A DNA stretch of 64,000 nt from Planctomycetota bacterium. Its GTDB lineage: Bacteria; Planctomycetota; PLA2; JAEUHO01. The translations under genes were made by a program, and so were the position numbers. The notes under the pieces are model-generated. The model was not told the origin of the DNA, did no database searches, and saw only the letters and a list, made by a program, of their open reading frames with translations. Positions 1-7,351 of this stretch are shown in pieces; position 1 is the stretch's first letter; the number at the start of each line of letters is the position of its first letter. The stretch lies in NCBI GenBank assembly GCA_029259775.1, contig JAJDEN010000008.1, positions 62,001-126,000 on the forward strand, given 5' to 3'.

Positions 1-2
1 TC

Positions 3-359
3 GAGGACCTGAAGCAGCTGCACGGCGAGGGCCTCGTCGACAACAGCACGGGCTACCTCGATCTGCTGCCGCGCGCGTTTCGCGGCGAGCCGTCCCCGCT
101 CTTCTGCTACGCGCCCTACGCCAGCGTGGTGGTGGACTGCTACGGCGACGTCTACCCGTGCTTCCCGCTGATGGAGCGCAAGAAGCCCGCGGGTCGCATC
201 CCGCTGGCGGCCCTGTGGCGCTCGCCGGCGTACGCCGCCGTGCGCGACGAGCTGGCCTCGTGCACGGCGTGCTTGTGGAACTGCCATACGGAGCTCAACC
301 TGGTGCTGCCGCAGGGCCGGCTCGCGCCCCGCGCGCCAGGCACGGAGCTGGCCTCATGA
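3..359 (+). CDS. Radical SAM protein, C-terminal SPASM part (5' end outside window)
   Basis: The reading frame is open from the window edge to TGA at 357-359, so only the last 118 codons are present. They carry a SPASM-type cysteine pattern: a Cys in 'LFCYAPYA', then 'VDCYGDVYPC', then 'CTACLWNC' near the end. In SPASM proteins these cysteines bind auxiliary Fe-S clusters next to an N-terminal radical SAM domain, which must lie upstream of the window. The stop overlaps the next ATG (ATGA), so it is translationally coupled to the glycosyltransferase gene. A second, complete SPASM protein lies at 3660-4727. Substrate unknown; the family includes peptide-modifying enzymes and anaerobic sulfatase maturases. 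Confidence 0.8.
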   Translation, partial: EDLKQLHGEGLVDNSTGYLDLLPRAFRGEPSPLFCYAPYASVVVDCYGDVYPCFPLMERKKPAGRIPLAALWRSPAYAAVRDELASCTACLWNCHTELNLVLPQGRLAPRAPGTELAS

Positions 360-1513
360 ACCTCGGCCTCGCCAAGCACATGGATCGCATCCTGGGCAGC
401 TGGCTTGGGACGTGCCTGGGTCTGACGGATCGCCTTACGGAGTTGCTCCGGACACCGCCGCCGGTCGATCAGGTTCGCCACCTGCTCGTGGTGAAGTTCT
501 GGGGCCTTGGAAACTGGGCCTTGCTGCGCCCGATCGTGCGCGATCTTCGCGCGCGCTATCCCGGCGCGCGCCTCACCATCGCCACGCTTGCGGGCAATGC
601 GCCCCTCGTCGCCGACCTCGCGGACGACCTCCTCCTCGTGCGGACCGACTCCGTCCTCCGCACCATGCGCGACCTCGCCGGCGCGGTGGGCCGCCTGCGG
701 CGGGACCCGCCCGACCTGGCCCTCGACTTCGAACAGTTCTCCCGTAGTGGCGCGCTGCTCGCGCGGCTCGGCCGCGCCGCCCAGCGTGTGGGCTTCCGCA
801 CCGGAAGCCGCGCCCGCGATGGGCTCTACACCGTGACGGTGCCGTTTCGCGACGACGCGCATGCCGCGCGCTCCTTCCGCGACCTGGCGGAGGCGGCGGG
901 CCTTGCGCCGGCCCCGTACGAGCCCGGGGGCCTCCGGCCGACGCGGGCCGGTCTGGCCGGCGCCACACCTCACGCTGCGCCGGGGCCCTATGTGGTGCTG
1001 CATCCTGGCAGCGGCGACAACTTCCCTGGTCGGCGCTGGTCGGTCGCCGGCTTCGCGGCCGCAGGCCGGACAGCCTTGGCACGGGGACGACGCGTCCTCG
1101 TGACGGGGGGCCCCGGGGAGGTCGACCTGGCCGAGCGCACCGCGGCTGCGGTGGGTGAGGGAGCGCTCTCCCTGGCCGGGCGGCTCTCCATCGAGGAACT
1201 GGTCGCCCTGCTGGCCGGTGCTGACGCGCTGGTCAGCAACGACACGGGTCCGGTGCATATCGCCTCGCAGGTCGACACGCCGGTGCTCGCGATCTTCGGA
1301 CCGAACACCCCGGTGCTCTACGGTCCGCTGTCGCGCGGCTCGCACGCCTTCTATCGCGACCTCCCCTGCAGTCCGTGCATCACGGTGGCGAACTACCGCT
1401 CGAGTCGCTGTCGCATCTACACCTGCATGGCATCGATCCCGGTCGGTGAGGTGGTGGGCCATCTGCGGCGCGTCCTGGAGGGGGCCGTCGAGCATCCCGA
1501 GGTCGTTCGCTGA
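356..1513 (+). CDS. Glycosyltransferase family 9 (ADP-heptose:LPS heptosyltransferase-like)
   Basis: A 385-residue protein starting at the ATG that overlaps the previous stop. The N-terminal Rossmann-like half contains 'VKFWGLGNWALLRPIVRDL', matching the family signature for a glycine-rich loop near the start. The C-terminal half has 'VLHPGSGDNFPGRRW' and 'LSIEELVALLAGADALVSND' followed by 'TGPVHIASQ', the typical GT9 nucleotide-sugar binding segment. Known members transfer heptose or related sugars from nucleotide donors to lipopolysaccharide core at the inner membrane. Acceptor and donor cannot be read from sequence. The stop overlaps the next start (TGATG), so it belongs to the same operon as the membrane glycosyltransferase. 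Confidence 0.85.
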   Translation: MNLGLAKHMDRILGSWLGTCLGLTDRLTELLRTPPPVDQVRHLLVVKFWGLGNWALLRPIVRDLRARYPGARLTIATLAGNAPLVADLADDLLLVRTDSVLRTMRDLAGAVGRLRRDPPDLALDFEQFSRSGALLARLGRAAQRVGFRTGSRARDGLYTVTVPFRDDAHAARSFRDLAEAAGLAPAPYEPGGLRPTRAGLAGATPHAAPGPYVVLHPGSGDNFPGRRWSVAGFAAAGRTALARGRRVLVTGGPGEVDLAERTAAAVGEGALSLAGRLSIEELVALLAGADALVSNDTGPVHIASQVDTPVLAIFGPNTPVLYGPLSRGSHAFYRDLPCSPCITVANYRSSRCRIYTCMASIPVGEVVGHLRRVLEGAVEHPEVVR

Positions 1514-3663
1514 TGGGCCGCCCGCGCCTGCTCGCTTCCCTCGCCCTCGTCGTGGTGACGCTCTTCGCCCATGGCTCCAGCCTCAGCGGCGGGTTCGTCT
1601 ACGACGACCACCGCTTCATCGAGCACAACAAGTCCATTCGCTCCGTGCCGATCGTGAGCGCGTTCTCGGACCCCACGACCGCGTCGCATGAGGAGGGCAT
1701 CCAGGCGGACATCTACCGCCCGCTGCGGACGATCCTCTTCTCGCTCGAGTACCAACTCTTCGCGCGTGAGGGTGCCGACGGCACGATCGACTTCCATCCG
1801 CGCTGGTGGCATCTCCTCAGCGTCCTGCTGCATGCGCTCAACGCCGTGTTGGTGCTGCGCGTCCTGCTGCCCCTGCTGCGCGGCGCGCTGCTGCCCGCGG
1901 CGCTCGGGGCGGCCGTCTTCGCGGTGCATCCGATCACGAGCGAGAGCGTCTCCTGGCTCTCGTCGCAGGGCGATCTGCTGGCGATGACGTTCCTGCTCTG
2001 GGGGCTGATCGTCATGGAGCGGCCCGGGGTCCGGCGTACCGTCGGTGGGGCGGCGTTGTTCCTCGTGGCATGCCTGTCGAAGGAGTCGGCGCTGGTGCTG
2101 CCGCTGCTTCTGCCGCTGCGCGACGTTGCCCTTCCGCGCGGCGCGGGTGCCCTTCCGCGCGGCGCGGGTGCCCTTCCGCGCGGCGCGGGTGCCCTCCCCG
2201 GCGGGGACGGGGCGGCTGTCTGGTCACGCACAACCTGGGTGCGAACGGGCACGCTCGCGGGGGTCGCGTGCCTCTACTTCGCCCTGCGCTACGCGGTGTT
2301 GCCCGGGCTCCGCCAGGTCGAACACGCGGACGGCAGCGTCCTGGCCACCGCCCGCGGCATGCTCCACGGCCTGGGCTGGTACGCCGAGAGCCTGCTGCTG
2401 CCGCTGGGTTTCACGTTCGACACGCGCATCGACGTGCCCCTGCGCTGGACCGACCCCGAAGTCATCGTGGGCCTGGGGATCCTGGGCTCACTCATCGCCG
2501 CCGGCGTGTACGGACTCGTGCGCAAGCGTTACCTGCTCGCGTTCGCAGCGCTGGGTCTGCTCGTCACGCTGGGACCGGTCAGCAACGTGATCGTGCCACT
2601 CAAGACGTTCGTGGCCGACCGGTTCCTCTACCCGGGCCTGCTGTGCGTGGCGGCGGGTGTGGCAGCGTTCCTGAGCACGCTGCGCGGCACGCCCCGCTCC
2701 GCGCTGCTCACGATCACGGTCGCGGTCGTCGTCGCTCTCGGTGTGCTGACCAGCGGTCGCGGCTCGGCATGGGCGAGTGAGATGAGCTTGTGGGAGAAGG
2801 TGCGCCAGGATCGGCCGTGGAACGCCAACGCCTACCAGGGCATCGCCTACGAGTACCTCGCGCAGAAACGCGTCGTCGACGCCGAGAACGCCTTCGCCAC
2901 CTACCTCGAGGCCAATCCCTACGACGGCAAGGCGATGTTCGCGATGGGCAACCTCTTCGGCGAACTCGCGGGCAGCCTCGTGCATGTCGGGCGGCCCGGT
3001 CCCGCAGGCGACACCAACATGGAGCTGCGCAACAAGCAGGCGCGCCTCGCACAGATCAGGCTCTATCAGCGAGCCTTCGGCGTGTGGAGCGTTCCGGGGG
3101 GGCTGCAGCTCGGCCGTGGATCCAAGCCGATGTTGCTGGCCATGCTCGACAGCTGGATCAACGCGGGCATGGATTTCGGCAGTCTTCAGGCCGCCAAGTT
3201 CGCCAACGACGAGGCGATCGGCATCGAAGCGAACGGAGCGTACGGTCCGGCGGATCTCGAGGCCGTGTGGTCGAAGGCTTCGATCCAGCGGCGCGCCGTG
3301 CGCATCCAGATGGCGCTGCAGGCCCTGCGCGCGAAGACCAATCGCAACATGGCGGCGGACTTGAAGCGTCGCATCCTCGCCAGCCGCTCCGCCGTCCTGC
3401 TCGACGTCGGCCTGGATCCGAGCCTGAGCCAGATGGCCTTGGCGCGCCCCTTGGCCGAGAAACTCCAGGCGCTGGTGGACGAGAGCCTGCGCACACCGGG
3501 CGGACGGCCCGAGGCGCAGAGCTTCGCGGATCTCGCGAGCCTGTATGACGGCGCGGGCGATCTCGAGATGGCCAAGCGCGCACTCCGCCAGGGCCTCAAG
3601 GCCTGGCCGGGGGAGCCGACGCTGGGACGCTACCTGGGCGGCATGGAGGCCCGCGACCGATGA
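1513..3663 (+). CDS. TMTC-like GT-C membrane glycosyltransferase with C-terminal TPRs
   Basis: A 716-residue polytopic protein. The N-terminus has a first hydrophobic segment followed by 'FVYDDHRFI', the acidic loop motif of GT-C enzymes, and 'HPITSESVSWLSSQGDLLAM', very like the eukaryotic TMTC/DUF1736 family of protein O-mannosyltransferases. About ten hydrophobic segments run to roughly residue 420. After that the protein is soluble and TPR-like ('NAYQGIAYEYLAQKRV', 'NPYDGKAMFAMGNL'). Such enzymes use polyprenyl-linked sugars to glycosylate proteins or glycans on the outer face of the membrane. A cytoplasmic or periplasmic loop near residues 205-233 is built from 21-bp tandem repeats. Operon with the flanking genes (TGATG upstream, ATGA downstream). 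Confidence 0.75.
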   Translation: MGRPRLLASLALVVVTLFAHGSSLSGGFVYDDHRFIEHNKSIRSVPIVSAFSDPTTASHEEGIQADIYRPLRTILFSLEYQLFAREGADGTIDFHPRWWHLLSVLLHALNAVLVLRVLLPLLRGALLPAALGAAVFAVHPITSESVSWLSSQGDLLAMTFLLWGLIVMERPGVRRTVGGAALFLVACLSKESALVLPLLLPLRDVALPRGAGALPRGAGALPRGAGALPGGDGAAVWSRTTWVRTGTLAGVACLYFALRYAVLPGLRQVEHADGSVLATARGMLHGLGWYAESLLLPLGFTFDTRIDVPLRWTDPEVIVGLGILGSLIAAGVYGLVRKRYLLAFAALGLLVTLGPVSNVIVPLKTFVADRFLYPGLLCVAAGVAAFLSTLRGTPRSALLTITVAVVVALGVLTSGRGSAWASEMSLWEKVRQDRPWNANAYQGIAYEYLAQKRVVDAENAFATYLEANPYDGKAMFAMGNLFGELAGSLVHVGRPGPAGDTNMELRNKQARLAQIRLYQRAFGVWSVPGGLQLGRGSKPMLLAMLDSWINAGMDFGSLQAAKFANDEAIGIEANGAYGPADLEAVWSKASIQRRAVRIQMALQALRAKTNRNMAADLKRRILASRSAVLLDVGLDPSLSQMALARPLAEKLQALVDESLRTPGGRPEAQSFADLASLYDGAGDLEMAKRALRQGLKAWPGEPTLGRYLGGMEARDR
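2127..2207 (+). repeat. 21-bp tandem repeat inside the GT-C gene
   Basis: Three near-identical 21-bp units plus a diverged fourth encode ALPRGAG, ALPRGAG, ALPRGAG, ALPGGDG in frame. The units are almost identical at DNA level, so the expansion is recent. It sits in a hydrophilic loop between predicted membrane helices. Confidence 0.85.
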
Positions 3664-4727
3664 GCGCCGGCACATCCCAACGTCTGCGCGCCTACGCGGG
3701 ACTCGCGGGCCGGATCCTGGGTACGCGCCTGGGCTCCACGCGGCCGTTCAAGGTCACGCTCGTGCTCACGGATCGGTGCGATTGCCGCTGCAAGGGCTGC
3801 CTCATCTGGCAGCGGGACAAGCGCGCCGAGATGACCCCGGAGCAGATCGGCGCGTTCTTGAGACAGGCGCCGAGCCTCCGATGGGTCAACCTCACGGGCG
3901 GCGAGCCGTTCCTTCGCAACGACATGGTCGCGGTCGCCGCGGCCGTGCGCGACGCGCTGCCCAAGCTGGCCGTGCTGGACTTCCCCACGACGGCGCAGCG
4001 TACGGACGTGATCCTGCGCGACGTCGAGGCGATGACCAAGTTGGGCATCCCGAAGCTGTTCGTGACGTGCAGCATCGAGGGGCCGCCGGCGCTTCACGAC
4101 GAGCTGCGCGGGCGCGAAGGCGCGTTCGACAACATGATCGCGACCTACAAGGGACTGCGCGCGATGCCGGGTGTGGACGTCTATCTCGGCATGACGCTGT
4201 CGGAGAGCAACGCGCACGCGCTCGACGACACGCTCGCGGCGGTCCGCGAGCACGTGCCGGACGCCGGTCTGAAGGACCTGCACCTCAACGTCTACACCGA
4301 GAGCGGTCATTACTACGGCAACCTCGGTGGCGAGATGCGCCGGCCGACCGCCATGACGGATGTGATCCAGCGCGCGCTGGCCGCGCGCGAGGGCTCGTGG
4401 CACCCGACGGACATGATCGAGGCGGCGTACCTGCGCCTGCTGCCGGAGCACCTCGCGACCGGTCGCAGTCCGCTCCCGTGCAAGGCGCTGCGTGCGAGCG
4501 TCTTCATCGATGCGCAGGGCGACGTGCACCCCTGCACGGTGTACGGCAAGGTGCTGGGCAACGTGCTCGAGACGCCGCTCTACGAGATCCTCGATGGTGC
4601 CGCCGCCGTCGAGGCTCGCGAGGTCGTGCGCCAGGACACGTGCCCTGGGTGCTGGTCGCCCTGCGAGGCGAACCCGACGATCGTGGCGACGGCGCCCGAG
4701 AGCCTGACGCGTCGTCCGCGCTCGTAG
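3660..4727 (+). CDS. Radical SAM/SPASM domain protein
   Basis: 355 residues, ATG overlapping the preceding stop (ATGA). The radical SAM cluster motif CX3CX2C is present as Cys40, Cys44 and Cys47 in 'TDRCDCRCKGC', followed by 'VNLTGGEPFLRND', the SAM-binding GGE motif. The C-terminus has SPASM-like cysteines in 'PCKALRASVF', 'GDVHPCTVYG' and 'CPGCWSPCEA'. Members generate a 5'-deoxyadenosyl radical for peptide, sugar or cofactor modification. The neighbouring glycosyltransferases and the partial SPASM gene suggest glycan or glycopeptide work. The TAG stop is contributed by the GTAG end of a REP-like repeat immediately downstream. Confidence 0.88.
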   Translation: MSAGTSQRLRAYAGLAGRILGTRLGSTRPFKVTLVLTDRCDCRCKGCLIWQRDKRAEMTPEQIGAFLRQAPSLRWVNLTGGEPFLRNDMVAVAAAVRDALPKLAVLDFPTTAQRTDVILRDVEAMTKLGIPKLFVTCSIEGPPALHDELRGREGAFDNMIATYKGLRAMPGVDVYLGMTLSESNAHALDDTLAAVREHVPDAGLKDLHLNVYTESGHYYGNLGGEMRRPTAMTDVIQRALAAREGSWHPTDMIEAAYLRLLPEHLATGRSPLPCKALRASVFIDAQGDVHPCTVYGKVLGNVLETPLYEILDGAAAVEAREVVRQDTCPGCWSPCEANPTIVATAPESLTRRPRS

Positions 4728-4815
4728 GGGCGAACACCACGACGCCAAGCAGCTTGCAGGGGCAGATCATGCTTCCGCCGACGAACCACCGGCCGCCCCC
4801 GCAGGCCACGTTGCC

Positions 4816-4914
4816 GTAGGGGCGTCCCACGCGACGTTCCGTCGCACGGGGCCCACGGGGCGTAGGCGTGCCAGTGCGCCCTCGCCAGCTCGCACGCTAG
4901 CTCCGGCACTCCCT
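4816..4914 (+). repeat. 99-nt interspersed repeat, copy 1
   Basis: Begins GTAGGGGCGT and aligns without gaps to 54302-54400; I count 13 differences in 99 positions. It contains a small hairpin with arms GCGAC and GTCGC. The 20 bases at its upstream junction (GCCACGTTGCCGTAGGGGCG, 4805-4824) recur at 16268-16287. Confidence 0.85.
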
Positions 4915-4943
4915 CCTCCACAGCGATCGCGTCCCGGATTGCC

Positions 4944-4968
4944 GTAGGGGCGATCCTTGTGGTCGCCC
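4944..4968 (+). repeat. REP-like hairpin
   Basis: GTAG followed by the arm GGGGCGATCC, a short TTGT-containing loop and the closing arm GGTCGCCC. Confidence 0.85.
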
Positions 4969-4986
4969 ACAGTCACAGTGAACGGA

Positions 4987-5011
4987 GGGCGGGGACAAGC
5001 CCCGCCCCTAC
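4987..5011 (-). repeat. REP-like hairpin
   Basis: Reverse orientation: GTAG, arm GGGCGGGG, loop CTTGT, arm CCCCGCCC. Stem variant GGGG/CCCC. Confidence 0.85.
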
Positions 5012-5042
5012 CTGGTAGGTCCCGACGTGGCAGCAAGCGCTC

Positions 5043-5067
5043 GGGCGGGGACAAGCCCCGCCCCTAC
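5043..5067 (-). repeat. REP-like hairpin
   Basis: Identical in sequence and orientation to the copy at 4987-5011. Confidence 0.85.
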
Positions 5068-5073
5068 AAGCAT

Positions 5074-6780
5074 CTAGACCTGGGCGCGACTCATCCAGTC
5101 ACCGACGACCACACCATCGAGCTTCATCGCGCGCGCCGCCGTCAGCGCCTGCTCGGCCGTGTTCACGATCGGCTCGCCGCGACGGTTGAGACTCGTGTTG
5201 ATCACCACCGGCGGATGCCCACGGGCTTCCAGCGCGTCGAGCAAGGCTCGCACGAAGTCGTTCTCGCCCTCCGCCACGGTTTGCACACGCGCCGTGCCGT
5301 CCTCGTGGATCACGCCCGGGATCTCGCGCTTCGCCTGCTCGGTCGCCTCGAAGGTGAGGATCATGTAGCGGCTCGCCACCTGGCCTTCGAACCAGCGCGT
5401 GTCCTCGAGCCGAACGATGGGGGCGACCGGGCGCCAGCCCTCGCGTCCCTTCCGTTCGTTCACACGGTCGCGGGAAGCGCGCGTGGTGGGGGAGGCGAGC
5501 ACGCTGCGGTTGCCCAGCGCGCGCGGACCGAACTCCGCCCGCCCGCGAGCGACGGCGAGGACCTCACCCGCCGCGATGCGCTCCGCGGCGGCGTTCGCGA
5601 GGCTCGCGACGTCGTCGTGTCGAACGAAGCCCGCGCCTTCGCCTACCGTGCTTGCCTCGGCGGCGGTGATGTCGTGGCCGACGTAGAGCGAGCCCAGCCG
5701 TGTGGCCGGCGCCGCACCCAGACGGCGCTGGACCTCGGCCGCCGCACCCCACGCGGCGCCGGCGTCCCCAGCGACGGGGAACGGCTGGAACGTGCGACCG
5801 TGGCGCGCATGCAGCTCGCGCAGCGTGCCGTTCATGGCGCAGTTGAGGAACAAGCCGCCCGCAGCACCGAGAGCGAAGGAGTTCTCGGGCGTCCCGAGAT
5901 CACGCGTGGCGAGCCATGCCCAGCGCTCGATCGCGTGCTGCATGCCCAGCGCCACATCCGCGCCGCCCTCCGCCAGAGCGTCGGCTCCGGCGCAGGCGGG
6001 CCCGAACGCGGCGAGGAAGCGGGATCCGTAAAGCTGGGACGCGCCCCAGGGGAAGCCATACATCCCGCGCGGCACACGGCAGAGCGACGCGTCGTCGTAG
6101 GCGAGGAGATCGAGGGCGCGGAGGTAGCGCGAGGACGTCGCGTCGCCGTAGGCAGCGAGGCCCATCGTCTTGCCTTCCCCGCTCTCCGGGACGAACCCGA
6201 GCCACTGCGTCACGGCGGCGTAGGCCTTGCCGGGGCTGTGGGGATAGACGGCACGCCGCAGGCGCTGGGGGCGGTAGGCGTCGGCGCGCCAGGTTGCCGC
6301 CGTCGTCCACTCGCCCATGCCGTCGGCCGTGATGATGCCGCCCGTCCCCGCCGGTAGCGCGAGAGCGGCCGAGGCAGCGTGCGCCAGGTGGTGGGGGATC
6401 CGGTGGACAGGTGCCGTGAAGCCCTCGGAGCGGAGATGGCCCTCCAGCCCGCGCATGGCCTTCAGGTAGCCCTGCCGGTCGGGCAGGAGGGTGTCCGGTG
6501 GGTCGCGGAAGTACGCACGGCTGCGTGGAAGGCCCTTGAGGACGTGCCAGAGCTTCTGGGGGCGGCCCATGGCCCGCGTCCAGGGGAAGGCGATGGCGTC
6601 CACGTCGGCGGCGCTGAGGCCCGCGTGCGCCAGCGCAGCGGCGATCGCCTCGCGCGGATAGGCCGGACTGTGGCGCCTGCGATCGTAGCGCTCCTGCGAA
6701 GACGCGAACACGACCTCGCCGTCCACCAGGAGGACGGCGGCCGCGTCATGGCCGTAGGCGTTCAATCCGAGGATGATCAC
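5074..6780 (-). CDS. NodU/CmcH-family carbamoyltransferase
   Basis: 568 residues from a GTG start at 6780, chosen because the conserved family N-terminus 'IILGLNAYGHDAAAVLL' begins there. The N-terminal Kae1-like ASKHA part contains 'HHLAHAASA' with metal-binding histidines. The C-terminal YrdC-like part has 'RAEFGPRALGNRSVLASP', a hallmark of this family, and 'VVINTSLNRRGEPIV'. Known relatives transfer a carbamoyl group from carbamoyl phosphate, via an adenylate, to a hydroxyl on sugars or natural products. It lies convergent to the glycosyltransferase/SPASM cluster, which fits carbamoylation of a surface sugar or secreted metabolite. Acceptor unknown. Confidence 0.9.
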   Translation of the reverse strand: MIILGLNAYGHDAAAVLLVDGEVVFASSQERYDRRRHSPAYPREAIAAALAHAGLSAADVDAIAFPWTRAMGRPQKLWHVLKGLPRSRAYFRDPPDTLLPDRQGYLKAMRGLEGHLRSEGFTAPVHRIPHHLAHAASAALALPAGTGGIITADGMGEWTTAATWRADAYRPQRLRRAVYPHSPGKAYAAVTQWLGFVPESGEGKTMGLAAYGDATSSRYLRALDLLAYDDASLCRVPRGMYGFPWGASQLYGSRFLAAFGPACAGADALAEGGADVALGMQHAIERWAWLATRDLGTPENSFALGAAGGLFLNCAMNGTLRELHARHGRTFQPFPVAGDAGAAWGAAAEVQRRLGAAPATRLGSLYVGHDITAAEASTVGEGAGFVRHDDVASLANAAAERIAAGEVLAVARGRAEFGPRALGNRSVLASPTTRASRDRVNERKGREGWRPVAPIVRLEDTRWFEGQVASRYMILTFEATEQAKREIPGVIHEDGTARVQTVAEGENDFVRALLDALEARGHPPVVINTSLNRRGEPIVNTAEQALTAARAMKLDGVVVGDWMSRAQV

Positions 6781-6869
6781 AGCGCTGCGTGGCCTCCGCC
6801 TGAAGCATGCCTCTCGTGAAGCACGCCCCTCGTGAACCCGGTGCCCTTCCCAGTCCAGCCGAGGGCCGG

Positions 6870-6875
6870 TATGGT
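6870..6875 (+). promoter_or_regulatory. Possible -10 hexamer TATGGT
   Basis: Lies 41 nt before the kinase start in a divergent intergenic region. No clear -35 is visible, so this is only a candidate. Confidence 0.25.
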
Positions 6876-6916
6876 ACGCCGCCCCGGCGATTCGACCGGG
6901 AAACTCGGCTTCTTGC

Positions 6917-7351
6917 ATGCCTGACGCCCTTCCCTCCCCCGTGCAGCTGAACGTGCCCACGCACCTCGTGTTCGTGCGACCGGTGCGCAAGATGCTCGAG
7001 GGCCTTCTGTACGCGCAGGGCTGGGAAGAGGACGACGTCGACGACGCAGGTCTGATGATCACCGAGATCGTGCAGAACGCCGTCGAGCATGGCTCGAAGG
7101 GTGACGGCACAGAAGAGGTCAGCGTCGTCATCGACGCGCGCGCCACCGCCGTCGTGATCACCGTCGTGGATCCCGGCTCCGGCGTCGATCCCCAGAAGGC
7201 ACTGGACCGCGACATCTTGACGCCCGTGCCGCTCGAAGAACCGCGCGGTCGCGGCCTCTTCCTGATCAATCGCTTGGCCGGCTGTTTCGAACGTAGCATC
7301 TCGACCTCGGGTGGGCTGTGCCTGAAGGCACGCAAGGAGATCGGTTCGTGA
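6917..7351 (+). CDS. RsbW-like anti-sigma/serine kinase (HATPase_c_2)
   Basis: 144 residues. It has the N box 'EIVQNAVEHG' (Glu50, Asn54), the G1 box 'VVDPGSG' and the G2 box 'GRGLFLI' of GHKL ATPases of the RsbW/SpoIIAB type. Such kinases bind sigma factors or phosphorylate STAS-domain antagonists in partner-switching circuits. The next gene is a PP2C-type phosphatase overlapping it by GTGA, so kinase and phosphatase are made together. No STAS-domain gene or alternative sigma gene is adjacent, so the target is unknown. Confidence 0.85.
   Translation: MPDALPSPVQLNVPTHLVFVRPVRKMLEGLLYAQGWEEDDVDDAGLMITEIVQNAVEHGSKGDGTEEVSVVIDARATAVVITVVDPGSGVDPQKALDRDILTPVPLEEPRGRGLFLINRLAGCFERSISTSGGLCLKARKEIGS

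Larger units (their letters stand above)
4724..5073. repeat. Intergenic REP-like repeat cluster
   Basis: This 350-bp gap between convergent genes has no convincing coding region. It holds a half element at 4724-4732 that includes the upstream stop codon, a 99-nt repeat at 4816-4914, one plus-oriented hairpin at 4944-4968 and two minus-oriented hairpins at 4987-5011 and 5043-5067. All begin with GTAGGGGCG in their own orientation. Confidence 0.85.

Noticed and set aside
158-355. Upstream extension of the GT9 gene to 158
   Set aside because: It overlaps the SPASM coding region in another frame; the ATG at 356 overlaps the upstream stop and starts the conserved protein.
4957-6357. 466-codon plus-strand frame over the carbamoyltransferase
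   Set aside because: It starts inside REP-like repeats and is antisense to a gene with complete NodU-family motifs.
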